NCBI GenBank assembly: GCA_038025085.1
Contig: CM076142.1
Span: 3,447,501 to 3,511,500, forward strand
Reading direction: 5' to 3'
Length of the DNA stretch: 64,000 nt
Source: Tetragonia tetragonoides
Taxonomy: Eukaryota; Streptophyta; Magnoliopsida; Caryophyllales; Aizoaceae
A program made the position numbers and the translations under genes. Below are positions 58,703-64,000 of the stretch, piece by piece. The notes beneath the pieces were generated by a model that was not told where the DNA came from, ran no database searches, and saw only the letters and a list, made by a program, of their open reading frames with translations. Position 1 is the first letter of the stretch, and each line of letters begins with the position of its first letter.

Positions 58703-59990
58703 CAGATCACTACGTTCAACGACTCACCAAAGCTGCCTCCAAATATCCAAATTCTTCTCAAATGGAGTAAGAACAAGCTTATTATTCTCCTCAAGTCTAC
58801 AACAAAAGGCATTCCAGTAAGGAGGTAATACTACAAAGTAAAGACAAATTCAAAATCCCAAACCCCTTTTGGTACAACAGACATGTCAAACAATTTTATT
58901 TATTTCGACATCTGTGTCAAACAACCAAATTAAAAGTCTGCTGACAACATACCCCCCTCAGCATGCTTCATCTAGTTCAAATCTCACAAGGAATATAACA
59001 GGTGATTTCCAGGAACTTAATGATATATGTACCAACAGCTCAACAGCTAGCTTCAGTTAGACTTTGACTAATTTATATTACTATTAAATCAAACTTCATG
59101 AATTTTAGTCATACTGTACTTATCAAAGTACTTTTCTCGAAGCAAGGGTGACAAATTGATGAAAAGTCTATTAGCAAGTGAAAATCAAGAATAGATGTAT
59201 CTGGTGATTTTTATAGGTTTTTTTTAACTATTTAATTGTCTAACACATTAGGTTATTGCAATGAAGAATGATTTTTGGAATAGGTCATTCAGATATACGA
59301 CATATGGAGTAGTTGGATTTGTCACATTATGTGTTTCGTTTATGGGTATTTCTAACCTATAGTAGCTTTTAACTTTCAATTTAAAAATGGCAGCTGATTA
59401 ATTTGTCCTTATGTAATTTCCTTATCCCAACGAGAATAAACAAATTGTCTAGGAGATGCTTCAACATGAGAGCAATAATTTGCAGCTTTTACTAAGCCAA
59501 TAATTTCAGGGCCAAGAGCAAAGTGTAAGTATTTTTTTAAGAACATAAGGCCTATTAGCAAATAGCATATCAACAAAGCTTGACTGGCAACTATGGCAAG
59601 TAGCAACCATCAGACTTACTTGGCAAGGTTTCTTCGCCATGCTAAAAAGGCTTGTTTCTCATTGACATCAAGCTCATCTACAGTCATTCCAGCATTCCAT
59701 GGTGGCCTACACATACAACACAACTTAGACTCCATTAAGATTCTGAAGGGTAAGGCTAAATTGATCTTAGAAAAAGGGCAAGTAAATGCCTTCAGAGGAC
59801 ACGAAGGCTGCCAGCATGTGCTTCCTCCTCTTTCTTCTGCTGCTCCCTCCCTGCTTCAGGTGTCAAGGCACTGGTGCTTGAACTGGAATCCCTGTTCGTA
59901 CAGTCGATAATATGTTTCATCAGATGCAAACCAACTATATGAGGCAGCCATTTTGAGACCACTTCCAACAAAAATGTGAAGGCACAGTAG
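58703..59990 (-). pseudogene. LSG1: LSG1-type GTPase fragment, copy 2
   Basis: Exons at ~59840-59990 (PEAGREQQKKEEEAHAGSLR, then a TGA where copy 1 has VPRR), 59620-59706 (PPWNAGMTVDELDVNEKQ-like, ending RRNLAK) and 58703-58796 (LEENDKLVLTPFEKNLDIWR-like). The second exon ends CTTGCCAA before GTAAGT, giving RRNLAKLEEN, nearer the LSG1 consensus than copy 1's RRNLFM. The third exon's first base is changed after the AG acceptor. No GTPase motifs. Confidence 0.8.
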
Positions 59991-60125
59991 AGACTACTAG
60001 AGATAGAGATGGGGACAGCTAAAGTAAGTTTAAGTAAGTTGTCATTTAAACATAAATTTCAGAATATATGCAGCAAGGGAGACCTAGATGTAGAGAAGGA
60101 TACAGCTACAACTAACCTGGTATTG

Positions 60126-61460
60126 ATCATTTGTATTATTTTTTGTTACATATACATTGGCATAACACAGAGATAGGAGATCGTTAGCTTGAGTCACTGC
60201 AACACAAATTTAGAAAACCAATTGTCAGTCTCATGGATATCAAGTATGTAAGCAATTAAGTATTGCAGAGTTGTTATCCACATAAAAAAATGCATCCAAG
60301 GAACGAAACCATACTTCATTTTTAAAGTTCTCGGGAATGATCCAGGCACAAGCATACCAGATTCCATCTTTATCTAGCTCAAGTGGTCGACCAATTTCCT
60401 CAACCAATAAGCGAGCATGTTGGATGATTTTGGAGCCTGTGTATGTGACAATCCCAGCCATTTCCATGGAGTACCATCTTGCACCACTACCCAAAACAAA
60501 ACCAAGGGAAGGGTGAAGGAAGGAGTAGAATATAACACAATCTTCATTAATCAAACTAAAAGAATACATCATGAATTTAGGAGGAAAACCAGCCCTACTA
60601 ATGGTAGATTTCACTTCCAGACTTTGTTGATCCCTTTACATTATATCTTCTATTTCAAAAGCTCACATATGCAAAGCACAATATTTCACATACTTTAAAG
60701 GCTGGTGCTGCTTATACTACAAAACCAGCCCTACTAATGGTAGATTTCTAGACCAGGAATTTGGAAGAAAACTGCATATAGCTCCGTAGTCCGTACTGTC
60801 ACCAAGTAAAACAACAATATGACAAAGCTTACCTACAAACAGTATTAACAATAAAATGAATATTCCCTCATGCAGAGTCCTGCTTCACAAAGCTCAGTTG
60901 CTGGCTTGCCAAGGACCCACTTATACACCTACAGACAGCACAGACACCCATTTTTGCAACTTGCCTAAAAAGTAAATAAATCACCTTAAAGTAAAATATA
61001 AATAAATAAACAAATTTTGACAGCTTTCAAGATGAAAATACCTTCTGTCAGTATTTTCGAAGAAGTTCCTTTAGCTTTGACTCTTGCTACGCCTTTGGGA
61101 GCTCAACAAAAGATTTAGATGATTTCCCTCAATGCTATCAACTACCTCAAACTCAATTTGCCTCTTCAAATGGTAACAATCACTGATATGGTTCAAAAGA
61201 AGTAGAGAATTTAAGTGTCTATTACTAGCCAGGATTTGGAGTTCCCAATGAATGGAAAGTGATGAAATGTACCTTTTCTTTGCCATGTATGTTTCTCCAT
61301 GCCAAACCCATTCAAATATCTGAAGACAAGTCTTGCCAGGTCAATGAAAATCACAAGCTGTGTATCTCATCTGTAACAATTGACAGGGGCTCGACATAAA
61401 AGCAGACATCAGATAACACTATATGCATATATGGACAACAAGGAATACAACATTTAGCAG
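60126..61460 (-). pseudogene. DNA polymerase epsilon catalytic subunit fragment, copy 2
   Basis: Minus-strand exons: ~61460-61275 (SIVTDEI, then TACDFH, a stop, PGKTCLQIFEWVWHGETYMA), 61182-61042 (SDCYHLKRQIEFEVVDSIEG), 60486-~60322 ([20 protein letters not shown], then [20 protein letters not shown]) and 60197-60126 (NVYVTKNNT). Motif C reads ELDKDGIW, so the first Asp of the TD pair region is unchanged but the Thr is Lys; copy 1 instead has TYG. Motif B and flanking exons are deleted. HGETYMAKK is closer to functional pol epsilon than HVEKYMAKK of copy 1. Confidence 0.87.
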
Positions 61461-62388
61461 AATGTAGAAAGGATGATTGAAAGAAGATTTCGGCAAAAAG
61501 GGCATGAACATAAGATCCTAAATAAGTTCCCATGTTGAGGTTATTTGCCTTAGACAAAATAAATACATACAGAGCTGATTGGCATTCACAAACAGTATAT
61601 TAGACCACTTACTGGAAGTTATGATATTTTCTATGAGCGCATGTACATAGTTTGTCTAGTCCTGCTAATTAGGTTATTTCTCAAGGACACAGTTTTATCT
61701 AAAAAACTACTGCAACATCATGTCGGGAATTGAGATGATCATATTGGGGTATAATAAAACCTAAATTCCAATTTAACATCCATTTAGAACAAAAATTCCA
61801 AAATTGAACTCAGAAATTAAGGCCCCAAATTCTCTCACCTGAATAACGAAATACAAATCGATCCCCCAAACCCTAATATCCAATCCCAACCCTAAACCCT
61901 AACCCCCAATTTAAAGATTCTCAAAACAAACGCCAAAATAAAATAATAATCAACCACACATATTTGCAACTCAAAATTAATGAAATTGAAGGGAAATTCA
62001 CTTACAGAACTGAGATGATTAGCGCCTTCGGTGAAAACATCAAAGATCAAACCCTAACTTCGATTCAAGCTCTTCTTGTAAGGAATTTCGAATTACTTAC
62101 ATCAAACCCTAACTTCGATTTCAAGCTCTTCTTATAAGACATTCCGAATTACTTACATCAAACCCTAACTTCAATTCGAGCTCTTCTTCTTATAAGGCAT
62201 TTCGAATTACTTGTTTCTTCCTCTTCCGTCTTCGATCGTCTCTTCGAATTAGTCGTTTATGCGATTGAATTCATATGACGAAACCCTAACCCTAACCCTA
62301 ACGATGATTTGTGGAGAGAGAGAAAATGGGAGAAATGAAATGAGTGTGAAGTGATGGCTTGAGAGAAACTAATAATGAAATTAAGGAA

Positions 62389-62462
62389 ATTCCCGCGCAT
62401 ATGTCTCATGCTTATATAGACGGAAATGTCCCCCCTCCTTGTTCGTTAACGCTTTGGCGGTT
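62389..62462 (-). promoter_or_regulatory. Minus-strand promoter of copy 2 with TATA box and two E2F-type sites
   Basis: TATA (TCTATATAAG on the minus strand, 62411-62420). Two matches to the E2F/DP consensus WTTSSCSS are seen on the + strand: ATTCCCGC at 62389-62396 and TTTGGCGG at 62453-62460. Such sites are typical of plant S-phase genes, which fits a replication-gene promoter, though I cannot show which parent gene supplied it. Confidence 0.55.
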
Positions 62463-62620
62463 TAACAAAAATACGCGTATATCAGCTTTTGACTATTTGA
62501 CCAATTTAGTATTTCTGGGGTTCTTTCGTCTTTTCAGTCACCGCCTCAATTCTTTTTCTTTTTCTTTTTCTGTTTTTTCTATTTTGTATTGTGAGTACAA
62601 GTTTATGCGAACCAACCTTA

Positions 62621-62940
62621 GGGCATGTTCTTTTTAATTGGTTTTCAGTTTTGCTCAGTTTTGACCAGTTCTCCTCAGTTTTGCCTAGTTTTGACCAGTT
62701 ACCAGTTATAAAATACAGTTTTCCCCAATTTTGCCCAATTTCTCCCAATTTGACCCACTTTTGCCAAGTTTCTCTCAGTTTTTCCCAATTTTAATATTTG
62801 TACATATTAAACATAATAATTAAATATAAAATATGTTATATCAAATATAAAAATAAATATATAAATTGACTAATATGTAAACATGACTAAAAAGTCCTTA
62901 TAAAAATAAAAATAAAAATAATAATAATAATAATAATAAC

Positions 62941-62984
<44 letters not shown>

Positions 62985-63064
62985 TAACAATAGTTTTATT
63001 AAAATTAATATTAATATTAGTAATAGTAATAATAATAACAATAATGATAATTAATATTAATAAT

Positions 63065-63125
<61 letters not shown>

Positions 63126-63331
63126 TAGTAGTAGTAGTAGTAGTAGTAATAATAATAATATTATTATTATTACTATTATTATTATTATTATTAATATTAC
63201 TATTATTATTATTATTAATATTATTATTAATATTAATTATTATGACAATAATAATAATACTAATAATAATAGTAATAATAATAATATTATTATTATTATT
63301 AATTAATATTAATATTAATATTAATATTAAT

Positions 63332-63397
<66 letters not shown>

Positions 63398-63566
63398 GTC
63401 ATAATAATTAAACACTCAAAATATAAAATTTCCAGTTTGTCCCAACTTTTCCCAGTTTCCCCCAGTTTGACCCAGTTTCTTCCAGTTACTAGTTACACTT
63501 ACCAGTTTTCACCAGTTTTGCCCAGTTTCTCCTAGTTACCAGTTCCCAGTCGAAAAGAACGAGCCC
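62621..63566. mobile_element. Tourist-like element, sibling of 46613-47503
   Basis: Ends GGGCATGTTCTTTTTAATTGG and CCCAGTCGAAAAGAACGAGCCC form the same inverted repeat as the copy in the NLR pseudogene. A TTA target duplication is at 62618-62620 and 63567-63569. Sub-terminal 'cagttttgaccagtt' motifs flank a 500-bp AAT/ATT microsatellite core (about 62910-63400). No transposase. Confidence 0.85.
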
Positions 63567-63569
63567 TTA

Positions 63570-63876
63570 GAGCATGTTTGGCCTAGCATGTGAGAAGCTT
63601 CTACTTTTCCCCCTATTTTTCCTAACAAACCATTCCCTCCACCTCCTCCTCACATCCATTTTCAACTTCCAAAAAGGTTAAACCACCCCCTAGGACCCCC
63701 TAGAAGCCCCAAAAGTAGAAGTATCAAATTGGAGCTTCTACTTTTGGGCCTCCCAATGGGTGTTTTGAGCTTCTTAGAAGCTGAAAATGAGGGTGAGGAG
63801 GAGGTGGAGGGGGAGGTTTGTGGGAAAAAAGAGGGGGGAAACTAGAAGCTCCTCACAAGCTAGGTCAAACACCACC
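63570..63876. mobile_element. Second MITE abutting the Tourist-like element
   Basis: Ends GAGCATGTTTGGCCTAGC and GCTAGGTCAAACACCACC are imperfect inverted repeats. TTA flanks both sides (63567-63569, 63877-63879). The interior is near-palindromic ('gaagcttctacttttcccc' against 'ttgggcctcc..gcttctacttttggg') so the element could fold back. The left TTA is also the right target duplication of the preceding element. Confidence 0.75.
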
Positions 63877-64000
63877 TTACAAAGTTACACATTACAAGTA
63901 AAATTTATAAAAATTTTATATTTTAAAAATACATTTTCAAAGGAATCTAATGAATATACTTTTAAATCATAGCTCATAGAGATTTTTTTATATATTTACG

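Larger units (their letters stand above)
58220..62540 (-). repeat. Duplicated block, copy 2: LSG1 + pol epsilon fragments with promoter
   Basis: Sister of 37556-43238 with the same minus-strand order. It lacks two internal segments present in copy 1: joins at ~60018, losing the pol epsilon IEIEAGGSYK and AMVIPP exons, and at ~60590, losing the motif B and FRDRRYE exons. It has an extra ~70 bp near 59215-59290. Coding positions are often closer to the expected proteins than in copy 1. Confidence 0.85.

Overview
This window is nuclear DNA from a flowering plant, most likely a dicot. The evidence is spliced genes with GT-AG introns, a plant aldehyde oxidase, a plant-type GH3 beta-glucosidase, a CC-NB-LRR resistance gene, and Helitron, Tourist-like, hAT, SINE and LTR elements. 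I cannot name the species from sequence alone. The window is repeat-rich. Only two loci look close to functional: a complete 10-exon aldehyde oxidase gene (10460-17447, +) and a CC-NB-LRR gene on the minus strand (48507-51959) that is split by one in-frame TGA.

Layout: 1-6205 is a tandem satellite whose ~300-bp monomers alternate strictly between two types, giving a ~600-bp dimer. The 3' exons of a gamma-tubulin-complex-like gene follow (7029-8274), then the aldehyde oxidase. A diverged inverted array of the same repeat (17575-19620) starts just after that gene. A beta-glucosidase pseudogene with six separate lesions lies at 21197-24953. From 25525 to 32270 two related non-autonomous elements with Helitron-like ends sit in opposite orientation. 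Each carries an array of the ~305-bp repeat, and between them lies a fragment of DNA polymerase epsilon. A large + array (32800-36846) follows.

The segment 37556-43238 is a duplicated block joining minus-strand fragments of the DNA polymerase epsilon catalytic subunit and of the ribosome-biogenesis GTPase LSG1, behind a TATA/telo-box promoter. Its sister copy is at 58220-62540. Between them are an NLR pseudogene disrupted by a Tourist-like element, the larger NLR gene, a hAT-type element, a solo LTR, an inverted aldehyde oxidase gene fragment that keeps intron sequence, and another + satellite array (56575-57925). The window ends with two abutting MITE-like elements.

Overall, one ~305-bp repeat occurs in six arrays. 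Two of these lie inside elements with Helitron-type termini, and several others abut gene fragments, including one of the neighbouring aldehyde oxidase. This suggests a rolling-circle element family that spreads both the repeat and pieces of host genes. The family assignments come from motifs I can read; the history is inference.
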